Shown: piece by piece, positions 40,401 through 46,155 of the stretch
How positions within the stretch are numbered: position 1 is the stretch's first letter
Layout of the letters: the number at the start of each line of letters is the position of its first letter
Source: Cognataquiflexum nitidum
Lineage (GTDB): Bacteria > Bacteroidota > Bacteroidia > Cytophagales > Cyclobacteriaceae
DNA length: 64,000 bases
Direction: 5' to 3'
NCBI RefSeq assembly: GCF_022538055.1
Contig: NZ_JAKZAM010000005.1
Coordinates: forward strand, 124,001 to 188,000
Translations under genes and position numbers: made by a program
The notes under the pieces: generated by a model
What the model saw: only the letters and a program-made list of their open reading frames with translations
Told to the model about the DNA's origin: nothing
Databases searched by the model: none

Positions 40401-43400
40401 CCTTCGGATGCAGATCAGGACAATGTGTATGAACTCATTGTGAATGCCTTTGCCAGCAATGGCACCATCGATAGACAGCAGTTATTTATCACAGTTGAAG
40501 ATGACAATGATTCCCCTTCATTCATATCTCCTGAGGGAGGGATAGCCTATCTGAGGGGATTGGTAGAATTTGAGGATGAAGCATCTGCTTCGTCCACGGA
40601 TGAGAATCCGGGAGATGACATGCTTGGAGTAGGGTTCAACGGTGAAAATACCCTTGATTTGTTGAGCCTGTTTGAAGACCAGGATCAGGTTGGAGGAAAC
40701 TCCATGACCGGAATTGCCATCAGTGAAAACATCGCTGATGCCGATACGGAAGGGGTTTGGGAGTACTCCACGGATCTGGATGCACAAGTTTGGTATCCGA
40801 TCGGAGCGGTGTCAAGGGATAATGCATTGCTGTTGGATTTGGAGGCCTTTATCAGGTTTGTTCCTGTACCTAACTACTTTGGCAGTCCAATAGGCCTGAA
40901 AGTCCATCCGGTGGACGGGTCGGGAGCCACAGTAGCTCCGGAGATCAATTCAGCCGGAGGCACAGCTTGGACCTTCGACACTGAGAAGAAGTATTATACC
41001 GATCTCAACGAGGATGCTATCAACTCTTCTGTCGGCGTTAATGCCATTGAGGTCAATATAATTGTGGAGGGCACAGAAGATCTGCCCGAGGCGAAAGAGG
41101 TGGCGACCACAGGAACAGCGATTGTTGAAGAAAAGCTGACGGGAACTTATACTTATCAGGATGTGGACGGAGATTCCGAATCGGGTACCGAGTTGGCTTG
41201 GTTCCAGTCCGCTACCGGATTGGAGGATAGTTGGACTCAGATTTCAGGCGCAATCGGCACAGAATTTACGTTGACACTGTCAGAGGTGAATCAATACATC
41301 CGATTTGGAGTAAGGCCAAATGATGGCAAAGCCTTTGGAGAATGGAGTTACAGTGAGAAAGTAGGGCCGGTAATTCCGAAAGGAAAGATTCAGTTGAGCA
41401 TCAGTGCACCGGAGGTGACGCTGAGCAAGGAATACGACCGAACCAATACCGCCCTGTCAACAGCAGGTTTGCTTTCGGGACTGATTCCTGGTGATGAGGT
41501 AACCGTAACTGCCACTGCGACCTATGCAGATGCAAATGCGGGAACGGATAAAACCATCACAGTTACTTATACGCTATCTGGCAGGGATGCAGAAAAGTAT
41601 TTGGCTCCGACAGACGATCAGTTTACTGGTATTATTACAGCCAAAGCCCTTACCATTACTGCCGATGACAAGCAGAAGATCTATGGTGAGGAGAATCCAA
41701 CGCTGACCTTCAGCTATGCAGGTTTGGTAAACGGCGATACGAAAGTGGCTACTGAACCAAGCATCAATACGACTGCGACTCAGACTTCGAATGTGGGTAC
41801 TTATCCAATCACGCTAACCGGCGGATCAGACGACAATTATGACATCGAGCTGAAAGCCGGTACACTGACCGTAGGCAAAGCGAAGGTGACCATTACCGCC
41901 GATGACAAGCAGAGGGCATTCGGAGAAGCCAATCCAACGCTGACCTTCAGCTATGCAGGTTTGGTAAACGGCGATACGAAAGTGGCTACTGAACCAAGCA
42001 TCAATACGACTGCGACTCAGACTTCGAATGTGGGTACTTATCCAATCACGCTAACCGGCGGATCAGACGACAATTATGACATCGAGCTGAAAGCCGGTAC
42101 ACTGACCGTAGGCAAAGCGAAGGTGACCATTACCGCCGATGACAAGCAGAGGGCATTCGGAGAAGCCAATCCAACGCTGACCTTCAGCTATGCAGGTTTG
42201 CTAAACGGCGATACGAAAGTGGCTACTGAACCAAGCATCAACACGACTGCGACTCAGACTTCGAATGTGGGTACTTATCCAATCACGCTAACCGGCGGCT
42301 CAGACGACAATTACGATATCGAGCTAGTTAACGGAACGCTAACTGTGATTCAAAGTGAAGCTACGTTGGCCATCACAAGTTTTACTTTGGTCAATGCAAG
42401 GACGAATAAGGATATTCTAACACTGACAAACGGTCTTCAGATCAGCCAAGATCAGGTACAGGGACTGCTCCTCAATATCAGGGCAAACACCAATCCATCG
42501 GTAGTCGGAAGTGTTTACTTCACGATCTCGGGTCCTGTAAACCGTACTGTAACTGAAAATGTCGTACCGTATGCACTATTCGGAGACAACAACGGCAATT
42601 ACAATGGCCGTACACTCCCTGTCGGTAATTATACCCTGACAGCAATGGCTTATTCGATATCCAGGAGGAGAGGGACAGCGGGTAAGGTTTCTTCTATACA
42701 GTTCTCCATTGTACCTACACCTGTTTCAGTGACGGGTATAACCACTACACCTTCGACCTCTTCACTTATTGTAGGAAAAACCCTGCAGGTGACAGCAACG
42801 GTCTTGCCTTCAAATGCGACCAACAAGGCTGTGGTATGGGCTACTTCCGACCCGGCTGTGGCTTCAGTAAGTGAAAGGGGTTTAGTGACAGCTCTCAGTC
42901 CGGGAGTTACCACGGTCACTGCCACGACACTGGATGGTAATTTCTCTTCCACAACTTTGGTGACAGTCTCCCAAAGTAACCCATCTTTAAGCATCGAAAG
43001 CTTTACTTTGGTCAATGCAAGGACGAATAAGGATATCCTAACACTGACAAATGGTCTTCAGATCAGCCAAGATCAGGTACAGGGGCTGCTCCTCAATATC
43101 AGGGCAAACACCAATCCATCGGTTGTCGGAAGTGTTTACTTCACGATCTCGGGTCCTGTAAACCGTACTGTAACTGAAAATGTCGTACCGTATGCGCTAT
43201 TCGGAGACAATAACGGCAATTACAATGGCCGTACACTCCCTGCCGGTAATTATACCCTGACAGCAATGGCCTATTCTAGATCCAAGAGGAGAGGGACAGC
43301 AGGACCGCTCAGTACGATTACCTTCTCTATTGTTAAAAATGCATTTAGGACAGCAAATGAAGAAGGCAACACAGATGAACCTGCAGGTGAGGTGATGGAG

Positions 43401-43697
43401 AAAGAAAGCCCGAATACAAAAGAAGTTCAAGCTCCCCATACACTGAAAGCCTTCCCTAATCCTATTCAGGATGGCAGAGTGAGCATTGTAGATAGTAGGT
43501 TTAATGAGGGAATGGTGAAGTATGTCCTATACAGCATCAATGGAGTGAAACTTACCGATGGGCAGGCTGAGATCGGTGAAGGTAAAACCATCCTTCTGGA
43601 TTTCTCCGGACCTGTGACCCAGGCCGGGATGTACATCCTGATTTTGGACTATGATAAATACCTTGCTCCACAGCGTGTTCACCTGATCTTTGAATGA
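28497..43697 (+). CDS. Giant 5066-residue T9SS-secreted mosaic beta-propeller/lectin/YDG-MBG protein
   Basis: Signal peptide ~1-50 (ends TQAQ). In order: seven Asp-box repeats (~72-368, SPDGITW); cadherin-like (~481-588); three NHL blades (~735-899), a LamG domain (~904-1058), three more NHL blades (~1135-1295); L-type-lectin-like domain (~1329-1538); FN3-like segment; six NHL blades (~1701-2015); Ig/cadherin-like sandwiches; six NHL blades (~2208-2523); more sandwiches; seven YDG repeats with one MBG-like insert (~2912-3712); thrombospondin-3-like Ca motif (DLDGDGIPDEDDPDTDGDG); cadherin-like domain (~3910-4012); an eighth YDG; three MBG repeats (~4382-4617); two ~110-residue modules around a Big_2 domain; type A sorting tail (~4979-5066). 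Predicted surface-attached or released adhesin or glycan-binding protein. Function is inferred. A terminator follows. Confidence 0.9.
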   Translation: MYKSMKKPDTQNFKFFGAKPPHSFFRKPGSYLLVFLSLWISLFATPTQAQDESPLEWTAREISQSTGTILRSITWGGPAGQELFVAVGQNMVLTSPDGIIWTPRNAGVNNNWTSVTWGGPVGAELFVAVSNSFSSTVVITSPDGITWIPQDSPDAATWSSVTWGGPAGNEVFVAVGRNGFLKQAMTSPDGINWTTRNTPENYWSSVTWGGPAGQKLFVAVSDFATSDVMTSPDGITWNLRLSPRGFNWPSVTWGGPAGQELFVAVSNIGSGNRVMTSPDGITWTTRTSASDNNWSSVTWGGPAGRELFVAVAKSGTGNRVMTSPDGITWTSGASADLSWSSVAWGGSASRGSFVAVAEQPLNLSDISYQAMTGVYPGPPLAVDPIAILTNTTAKVSASLGDPGDLVVSEKGLIFIDTLISQNPLLETSGIEKIVDASTATGNFEGSLSGLSPNKVYVVKGYAKTSDGQVFYSKPTFFSTNTAPSFTHQLTDGILNLSVVENTSAVLDILVSDPDQGQTLSFILQGPDAGLFEFNPTTKKLSFKTAPDFEDPKDQNKDNSYELVLKATDNSDSPKTSQLALRVTVTNEAEKPLIQNLSFPDLGVSGAKLTATIIHNGGGGAVTALGFVLSPMSVNPDSQLEGLGVTILNSGVSIGEFSQIVSELESKTVYAVRAFARNAEGIVYTLPGSLTTGDAATSGPVISYPAIPVFKIGTELSALIPQSIGSTVPAGPYRKTETLAGNGTTGNVNGTGAAARFNRPFGMVADQQGNVYIADMDNHTIRKMTPAGEVTTLAGTAGQANFTDGIGAAARFRNPTALALDPTDKFLYIADRLNHRIRMLDLTTGAVTTLAGTGTDAFRDNLADGSLASFNQPSALAVDPQGNLVVTDQFNHRIRKVLNNSALPAGGNALNFDGVNDLVEISNESRFDFTTAMTVEAWVRVSSFTRAWQTIVAKGDNSWRLSRENNGNRLEFAVSTAGGVRVVTGNLNVNDGKWHHVAATFDGTNIRLFVDGVLENTTSFASTTISNSDFNVSIGQNLQQTNRLWHGSIDEVRIWNQALGENAIRQSMLAPVNGNESGLIAAYDFNQGVADGSNTVITSLTNKTATSGLNGELKNFGLSSTTSNWVPGRTLATWRVETLAGNGTAGLVDGPALTTARMNQPTGIAVGPNGEIYFSSKEEDRVRKLTDGVISTVAGGGANGIDGLGSSANFNDPYHLEIDRAGNLFVADANNHRIRRITPTGEVSSLAGSMISASGNEDGIGNSARFNNPGGLALDDLGNLYVAEFGAHRIRKINLNGYELTGNLPKGILFDPVTGGFSGTPTEISLSTHYRSDFESGVAFVGENGTITPTLVDNAAIAGGVLRFTPPVNNQKGGITIPASGKNAGELGVDFQMITGKTTGGADGLSYSFAADANAAATSPNAEIGTGSGLSLSFNTFSGGIRLYYGAGKAQTNTVGQTGLIAYSADNSWRGKSVEVSLRVFKDSASVYVGDVLVFNKIPLPKAYSDADKSTWKHAFRSRTGGFNDIHAIDGLAIGHGYGETQLQVRAQNDKGSYLTDTKLRVGSVPELTTQKVEKITSNSAESGLIRSFDGNFPVTKQGLIWGTSAGLTLENALGKTEQDISQNTLVSAITGLEDLTTYYVRAYAENSLGVGYGEEFVFTTLLSPPIIRYAKSSYTVGKDQAVNLSVTNSGGRVPEGFLGVTTLAGSTMGFADGQGTAAQFNAPVGVALDALGNVYVADQNNNRIRKITPQGLVSTLAGSAAGFADGQGAAAQFSSPTGVALDAFGNVYVADFLNNRIRKITPAGGVSTVAGGIFFGDTDGPGSAARLQNPASVVSDALGNLYVADRTIHRIRKITPEGFVSTLAGSTSGFADGQGTAAQFRSPQGVALDALGNVYVSDQINHRIRKITPEGLVSTLAGSTVGFADGQGPAAQFTQPHGVALDALGNVYVGDNLNHRIRKITPEGLVSTLAGSTQGIANGQVTAARFNTPRGIALDALGNVYVADWANHRIRKISLGWSISPSLPAGLTLGPDGIIIGTPTALSPEIEYTLTAVNSAGSGSFTFKLGVFEIGLSDLTVSAGTLTPAFNPDVLSYSVRADAALSEIAFTATEFLTGSTIEWKSGEGSFSTLASGTASPSITLVEGANLISIKVTSADQRSSKTYTLNVLKPVTPPAISYTPSLILPLNQVMTPLSPNNTGGAVPPGNQIIVSTLAGSTSGFANGIGSAAQFQGPISLAVDASGNVYVADVENHRIRKITPEGGVSTLAGSSDGFADGQGTAAQFNQPGGVSLDILGNVYVADAGNSRIRKITPAGQVSTLAGSSARGGAQDGQGTAAQFRRPVGVALDASGNVYVADQNNHRIRKITPAGVVSTLAGSTAGFSDGQGTAAQFNTPFGVSLDTLGNVYVADFLNNRIRKITPEGLVSTLAGSTRGFSDGQGTAAQFSSPTGVALDALGNVYVADVGNHRIRKITPAGGVSTLAGSTTGFADGFGSAARFSSPRDIALDFIGNIYVADQSNHRIRKIEMPTWSVSPALPAGLILNADGSISGTPTALSSATDYVVTGKNAGGSSSYTIRIQVTSGPTDGLQNLQLSEGSLSPTFSGSIFNYQVQVPATVESIRFTPTAVNTTAVLTLNSAAVNNAAQSGAYPLNFGPNTFTWVVTETNQTIKTYTVVVTRALAPPTNEILWEGTGSRNWTSDGNWKGNSRPASGADVKFSPTAANDLEVDDDLIAGTIDFNGSDKKVVLANNSLTASGFAGRSASNFVQITGQGRLKILIKTSVKALYPIGNQNYTPVSITNKAGQSFEFSVGLATEVLDQGTTGNAIPNARIKRTWDISNEANSVGGSGIDLEFSWTAAEDTGVKSPALYHYENGAWTKLDASKTTVDLSSRILIYKAYIGSLSPFAIYDELPTETQLTISTPTLTKTKVYDGTTTAAITAGTLSGVANGDVVTVSAVATYDNALAGTGKTIRVVYTLGGADAGKYLKPIDEEYTDGEITKVQLTATAATVMTGKVYDGLTKASVTAGTLSGVLDGETVSLIATAAYDNDTAGTSKTITVSYSLNGPDAGNYLPPVDEEVLGEITKAPLLVKVKADAKFIGQTDPTAFNGATLTGFVNGESEEDLGGSLTIARCNPAENAVGEFIAVLRGSGFTSDNYEITYVDGDFSILPADALLVKLESAKTTYSEDPVYTISSAGYFSSTNEQLVDLISSATITGISVGVLDSFESSSFTLEVLNPQSSTSGTLKAGSYTIGFKDEQLSSNVTSLKVLGTLEVTPSALQAPLAAGDSKEYDGTRDMVGVRVEPSGVLTDDVVTLSFGSALYSGASAGSQNYRVDGITLSGADAANYTIDAQLTGQGQISAKALTFNGTTVTKVKAYDGTTAAAVSVGWVSGIANQDVVNVKPSAQYVDKFAGKNKTINLSYALEGPASGNYSAPDGETFTDGEITRKALTVTDPTLVLRKAYDGTRNAAVEAGSLLGLVEGDNVTVTASALYDNASVGTGKTITVNYSLSGSDTLNYQTTLQEFVTNQGEIFATGPIQLLITEPQLTLSKDYDGTASAAVQAGNLIGLADGADVKVTAAAVYENAQSGTGKKITVSYELTGTDAADYIAPPVYVVTNGEIKKIQLTITEPTVITSKVFDGNTTAAIVSLGTVTGVLVGEDVTVKGNAAYEDSQVGMDKTITVSYTLDGAAIANYLAPESDIITTGEIKEAINDLDGDGIPDEDDPDTDGDGIDNITEQQVPSATGTGLGDGNGDGIPDYLQAHVVSFKSAELGIRNTEQFVTLATPVGPYIFSEVTSEKRPAGLARSVSSRLPFGVTKFTLSGLQSGQAITLSVFVDKTSALTGYFKQATGQTVWTNLMSGGISTLANKRSLSFSISDNGIYDLDPSNGVLKDPGLITTYPMISSNGGEEEAEISIKENQLVVTTVEASDEESSTFTFGIEMGADELLFEIDENTGELRFKTAPDFENPSDADQDNVYELIVNAFASNGTIDRQQLFITVEDDNDSPSFISPEGGIAYLRGLVEFEDEASASSTDENPGDDMLGVGFNGENTLDLLSLFEDQDQVGGNSMTGIAISENIADADTEGVWEYSTDLDAQVWYPIGAVSRDNALLLDLEAFIRFVPVPNYFGSPIGLKVHPVDGSGATVAPEINSAGGTAWTFDTEKKYYTDLNEDAINSSVGVNAIEVNIIVEGTEDLPEAKEVATTGTAIVEEKLTGTYTYQDVDGDSESGTELAWFQSATGLEDSWTQISGAIGTEFTLTLSEVNQYIRFGVRPNDGKAFGEWSYSEKVGPVIPKGKIQLSISAPEVTLSKEYDRTNTALSTAGLLSGLIPGDEVTVTATATYADANAGTDKTITVTYTLSGRDAEKYLAPTDDQFTGIITAKALTITADDKQKIYGEENPTLTFSYAGLVNGDTKVATEPSINTTATQTSNVGTYPITLTGGSDDNYDIELKAGTLTVGKAKVTITADDKQRAFGEANPTLTFSYAGLVNGDTKVATEPSINTTATQTSNVGTYPITLTGGSDDNYDIELKAGTLTVGKAKVTITADDKQRAFGEANPTLTFSYAGLLNGDTKVATEPSINTTATQTSNVGTYPITLTGGSDDNYDIELVNGTLTVIQSEATLAITSFTLVNARTNKDILTLTNGLQISQDQVQGLLLNIRANTNPSVVGSVYFTISGPVNRTVTENVVPYALFGDNNGNYNGRTLPVGNYTLTAMAYSISRRRGTAGKVSSIQFSIVPTPVSVTGITTTPSTSSLIVGKTLQVTATVLPSNATNKAVVWATSDPAVASVSERGLVTALSPGVTTVTATTLDGNFSSTTLVTVSQSNPSLSIESFTLVNARTNKDILTLTNGLQISQDQVQGLLLNIRANTNPSVVGSVYFTISGPVNRTVTENVVPYALFGDNNGNYNGRTLPAGNYTLTAMAYSRSKRRGTAGPLSTITFSIVKNAFRTANEEGNTDEPAGEVMEKESPNTKEVQAPHTLKAFPNPIQDGRVSIVDSRFNEGMVKYVLYSINGVKLTDGQAEIGEGKTILLDFSGPVTQAGMYILILDYDKYLAPQRVHLIFE
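28711..29600 (+). repeat. Seven Asp-box (BNR-like) repeats within the giant gene
   Basis: Repeats of ~43-46 codons with WxSVTWGGPAGxELFVAV followed by MTSPDGITW; the seventh is degenerate and lacks the Asp-box. SxDGxxW is the Asp-box of sialidase-type beta-propellers. DNA similarity between repeats is high. Confidence 0.8.
30700..32380 (+). repeat. First NHL propeller, split by a LamG domain
   Basis: Three NHL units (to ~31190), a LamG/concanavalin-like domain with FDGVNDLVEIS, TVEAWV and GKWHHVAATFDG (31205-31670) plus linker, then three more units (31898-32380). Three plus three gives a six-bladed total. Confidence 0.75.
33597..34540 (+). repeat. Second NHL propeller, six tandem ~159-bp units
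   Basis: Six units of about 53 codons with VSTLAGSTxGFADGQGTAAQF, GVALDALGNVYVAD and NHRIRKITPEG. Adjacent units are nearly identical in DNA (tttgcagacggtcagggt recurs at 159-bp steps); the third unit is divergent. Confidence 0.9.
35119..36065 (+). repeat. Third NHL propeller, six tandem ~159-bp units
   Basis: Six units with the same consensus as the second propeller and long stretches of DNA identity with it, 1.5 kb apart. The third unit has a two-codon insertion (SSARGGAQDG). Confidence 0.9.
37230..39630 (+). repeat. Array of seven YDG domains
   Basis: Seven repeats of ~80-87 codons, each with a (V/A/E/D)(Y/F)DG motif followed by GTLSGVxxGDxV, YDNAxxGTGKTITVxY and GEITK. An MBG-like stretch interrupts after the second. 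An eighth, divergent copy (EYDRTN) is at 41380-41640. Confidence 0.8.
41641..42355 (+). repeat. Three nearly identical 237-bp MBG repeats
   Basis: Anchor sequence aatccaacgctgaccttcag occurs at 41694, 41931 and 42168, exactly 237 bp (79 codons) apart. The second and third copies differ at very few bases; the first diverges only around KIYGEE versus RAFGEA. Domain type MBG (ADDKQRAFGEANPTLTFSY). Confidence 0.92.
42364..43340 (+). repeat. Two ~300-bp near-identical modules 621 bp apart, around a Big_2 domain
   Basis: The module FTLVNARTNKDILTLTNG ... NPSVVGSVYFTISGPVNRT ... GDNNGNYNGRTLP occurs at ~42380 and ~43001 with only scattered base changes. Between them lies a bacterial Ig-like group 2 domain (VSVTGITTTPSTSSLIVGK, AVVWATSDPAVASV). 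Confidence 0.88.
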
Positions 43698-43746
43698 TGG
43701 TTAACACTCGGTAAAAACCCGAACATTGGGAAAATAGGTTAAACAA

Positions 43747-43802
43747 AAACCTGGGTAAACCCGGCCTCCAAATTGGTGGTCAGGTTTGCTCAGGTTTTTT
43801 TT
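43747..43802 (+). terminator. Terminator of the giant gene
   Basis: AAACCTGGGTAAACC pairs with GGTTTGCTCAGGTTT (15 positions, two mismatches) and is followed by a T-run. Confidence 0.8.
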
Positions 43803-44274
43803 GGATAATTTGAATGCATTGGTATTAAAAATCAAATGCGAATTATTGTGAGATGATTTTCACATCTTTATTGGATAGAGGCAGTTAATTCCTAAGAATT
43901 AACTTATGTTCAATTTTGGAAAAAGATTGTAAATATTGATATTCTCTCTTTCAATAAGTTCAAATTCATATACTAAAAATCTGCTTTAAATAATTAAATA
44001 AGCTGGCTTTTTTAAACTTAGATTTTTAGCCAATGAAGATTAAGCCTATACAATAACATTATTTATGATTAAACTGGCTTCGAAATCTGAAACCTGACCC
44101 TTGGAACCTAATTTGGCATTTGTCATTTCCTGTGCCTTGGGAAAAGACAATATGGAAACCTTAGATTTCTAATTCTGGTAGATTTTAAGCCTAATCGGCA
44201 AAATCGGAATATCAGCTGCTACCAATGAATGACAGTATCGATGAATTTGATTTTCTCGCTTATAAAGTAGTCAA

Positions 44275-44314
44275 GAATCATCTTTCAATAACAAATAGCG
44301 GTGAAAGATGATTC
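44275..44314. repeat. Perfect 13-bp inverted repeat, hairpin-forming
   Basis: GAATCATCTTTCA and TGAAAGATGATTC separated by 14 nt, followed by CTTTTATT. It could be a backup terminator or a remnant of a mobile element. Confidence 0.6.
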
Positions 44315-44419
44315 CTTTTATTAAGATTTTCGATTATTTTAGTTTCAAGAAATTCAAAAAAAACCACACCAAATCACAGATATCCAGGTCGTAGTGAAGA
44401 AGAATTTCTGATGACCGTC

Positions 44420-45325
44420 CTAAAAGAGTTTATCTATTGACGGACTTGGAATAAGCAAACCACCAAATTCCTCCAGATTTTTTGGTCTTTGTTCTAGCCC
44501 GATAGCTTCAGCTATCATCCCGAAAATTTCTTCTTTTTTCTTGCCTGTTTTTCTAAGCAATTGGATGGAAGTCACATCTGAAGATTTTGAAAGCTTTTGG
44601 CTGTTTGGACCTTGGATAAGGGGGTGATGATAAAAGGTGTTTCCGGCAAAGTTATTCTCTGGTAGAAATTTGGACAGATATACTTGTGCAATCGTGGAAC
44701 CCCACAGGTCCTTGCCCCGGACGATGAGATCCACGCCATAATGGATGTCATCTACGAGAGATGTCAATTGATAGGAAGGCATGGTATCTTTCTTTCTGAC
44801 AACAAAATCCGTCAGGATGCCGGGAAGTTTTCCATTTACGATTCCAAGATTAAGCTCTTTGAATGGGACATCCATGTGCATTTTTGCTTTGATTCTCCAA
44901 GTGATCTCAGTTTGATCAAAAGGCAGGTTTCTTCTCAAGCAAAACCCTGTATAATATCCCTTTGGGTTCATTTTTTCGATTTTCTTGCGGCTGCAGTCAC
45001 AGGCAAACAGGACCTTTTTATTCCTCAATTCCTCAAGTGCTTGGTTGTACAAAGGCAAGCGGTGGATTTGGGCATGGTGCTGTTCAAAATCCGTCAGATC
45101 TCTCGGGCCTAGGTCGTATGGGATTTCCAAAAAATCAAGTGAATCAAAAATATCCTGAACAAACCTGGGCTTATACCTTTCACGGTCAAGGTCATCAATT
45201 CTCAGTAAAACCTTCGCTCCGTGTTTTTTAGCCAAATGATGGGTGATGATAAATGAATAGATATTTCCGATATGGAGAAACCCACTTGGTGTGGGAGCAA
45301 ATCTTGTCAATTTGAATTCAAGCAT
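44420..45325 (-). CDS. gluQ: Glutamyl-Q tRNA(Asp) synthetase (truncated GluRS paralogue)
   Basis: 301 residues, about the length of GluQRS and much shorter than GluRS, without the anticodon-binding domain. Class I motifs: FLHIGN (HIGH-like, ~16-21) and KLSKSSD (KMSKS-like). The zinc site CDC followed by YTGFC (CxC...YxxxC) is the GluQRS pattern. GluQRS attaches glutamate to queuosine at position 34 of tRNA-Asp; the window holds the tRNA-Asp genes at 17009-17459. Start ATG at 45323-45325. Confidence 0.87.
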   Translation of the reverse strand: MLEFKLTRFAPTPSGFLHIGNIYSFIITHHLAKKHGAKVLLRIDDLDRERYKPRFVQDIFDSLDFLEIPYDLGPRDLTDFEQHHAQIHRLPLYNQALEELRNKKVLFACDCSRKKIEKMNPKGYYTGFCLRRNLPFDQTEITWRIKAKMHMDVPFKELNLGIVNGKLPGILTDFVVRKKDTMPSYQLTSLVDDIHYGVDLIVRGKDLWGSTIAQVYLSKFLPENNFAGNTFYHHPLIQGPNSQKLSKSSDVTSIQLLRKTGKKKEEIFGMIAEAIGLEQRPKNLEEFGGLLIPSPSIDKLF

Positions 45326-45404
45326 GGGTTGGTATTGATGAAATAAGGTACTTTGAAATCTTTTTTGTAACTAGTTTGGGATTTTGCTGACAGCCTAAAA
45401 GAAA

Positions 45405-46100
45405 ATGAAGAACTTTCACCATCTCTCCTTATCATTAGTATTTATCCTCGTATTTTGCTTTGGATCTTGTGACTCAAAGCTAACGGGAATTAAGTTAATT
45501 CAAAAATCCATCGAATACCATGATCCAAAGGGACAATGGCAAGAATTGAACAGGGTTTTTTATTTTGCAGATTCCCGTCCCGGTAAGCCATCAAGACAGT
45601 ATACCGTAAAGATAGATCTTCCGGCGAATTATTTTAAGTATATCAACAGCAACGAAAACCTTGTTTTTGAGGTAGATGGTGAGAACTGCATCGGCTCGGA
45701 ACAGGGAAGTAAAGACTGTGAAAGGGCCTTGATGCTCCGCAATTATTATGGGTACCTTTGGGGATTGCCAATGAAATTAAAAGACAAAGGAACAGAGATT
45801 GACAACGAATACAAAGTGGAAGATTTGAATGGAATAGAATTCTTTGTGGTCCGTGTACCCTATGAAAAGGACGTTTGGTATTTTTACTTTCATCCCAATA
45901 CTTACGCGCTAATGGCTTACAAATTTTATAAAGACGAAGAAAAAAAGATAGGAGAAATCATTTACCTCAAAGAGCAAGTTATTGTGGGGGAAATGAATAT
46001 TCCTTCAGAACGTTCTTGGTTCAGAACAGAAAATAATGAGTTTTTAGGAACGGATTTTCTTTTAAAAACAGAGGACCCATTAAGAAATATGCAGGATTAA
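45405..46100 (+). CDS. DUF6503 family lipoprotein
   Basis: 231 residues, lipoprotein signal with lipobox CFGSC (~18-22). The body has the pattern of the DUF6503 family of Bacteroidota: IQKSIEYHDPKGQW, a heme/lipoprotein-like beta layout, DWYFYFHPNTYALMAYKF-type central strand (WYFYFHPNTYAL here) and GEIIYLKEQVIVGEMNIPS. Function unknown; the beta-sheet order suggests a LolA-like lipid-binding fold (inference). The next gene begins 55 bp downstream on the same strand, so co-transcription is likely. Confidence 0.72.
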   Translation: MKNFHHLSLSLVFILVFCFGSCDSKLTGIKLIQKSIEYHDPKGQWQELNRVFYFADSRPGKPSRQYTVKIDLPANYFKYINSNENLVFEVDGENCIGSEQGSKDCERALMLRNYYGYLWGLPMKLKDKGTEIDNEYKVEDLNGIEFFVVRVPYEKDVWYFYFHPNTYALMAYKFYKDEEKKIGEIIYLKEQVIVGEMNIPSERSWFRTENNEFLGTDFLLKTEDPLRNMQD

Positions 46101-46155
46101 TATCTTTTAACCATTTGGATTTTTCAAACTGCCAGTCTGGAATTAAATTCGGACT

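Larger units (their letters stand above)
43698..44419. other. Gene-poor intergenic region
   Basis: 722 bp, AT-rich, between the giant gene and gluQ (convergent). Contains the giant gene's terminator and a 13-bp-stem inverted repeat at 44275-44314. A 28-codon frame (44225-44311) overlaps the inverted repeat and is not called. No other coding or RNA gene seen. Confidence 0.5.

Noticed and set aside
37230..42355. Giant gene as a two-partner-secretion haemagglutinin
   Set aside because: YDG/MBG domains hint at it, but there is no TPS domain at the N-terminus and the C-terminus is a T9SS type A sorting domain.
44225..44311. 28-codon ORF resembling a transposase start
   Set aside because: Too short and it runs through a hairpin; no IS ends nearby.
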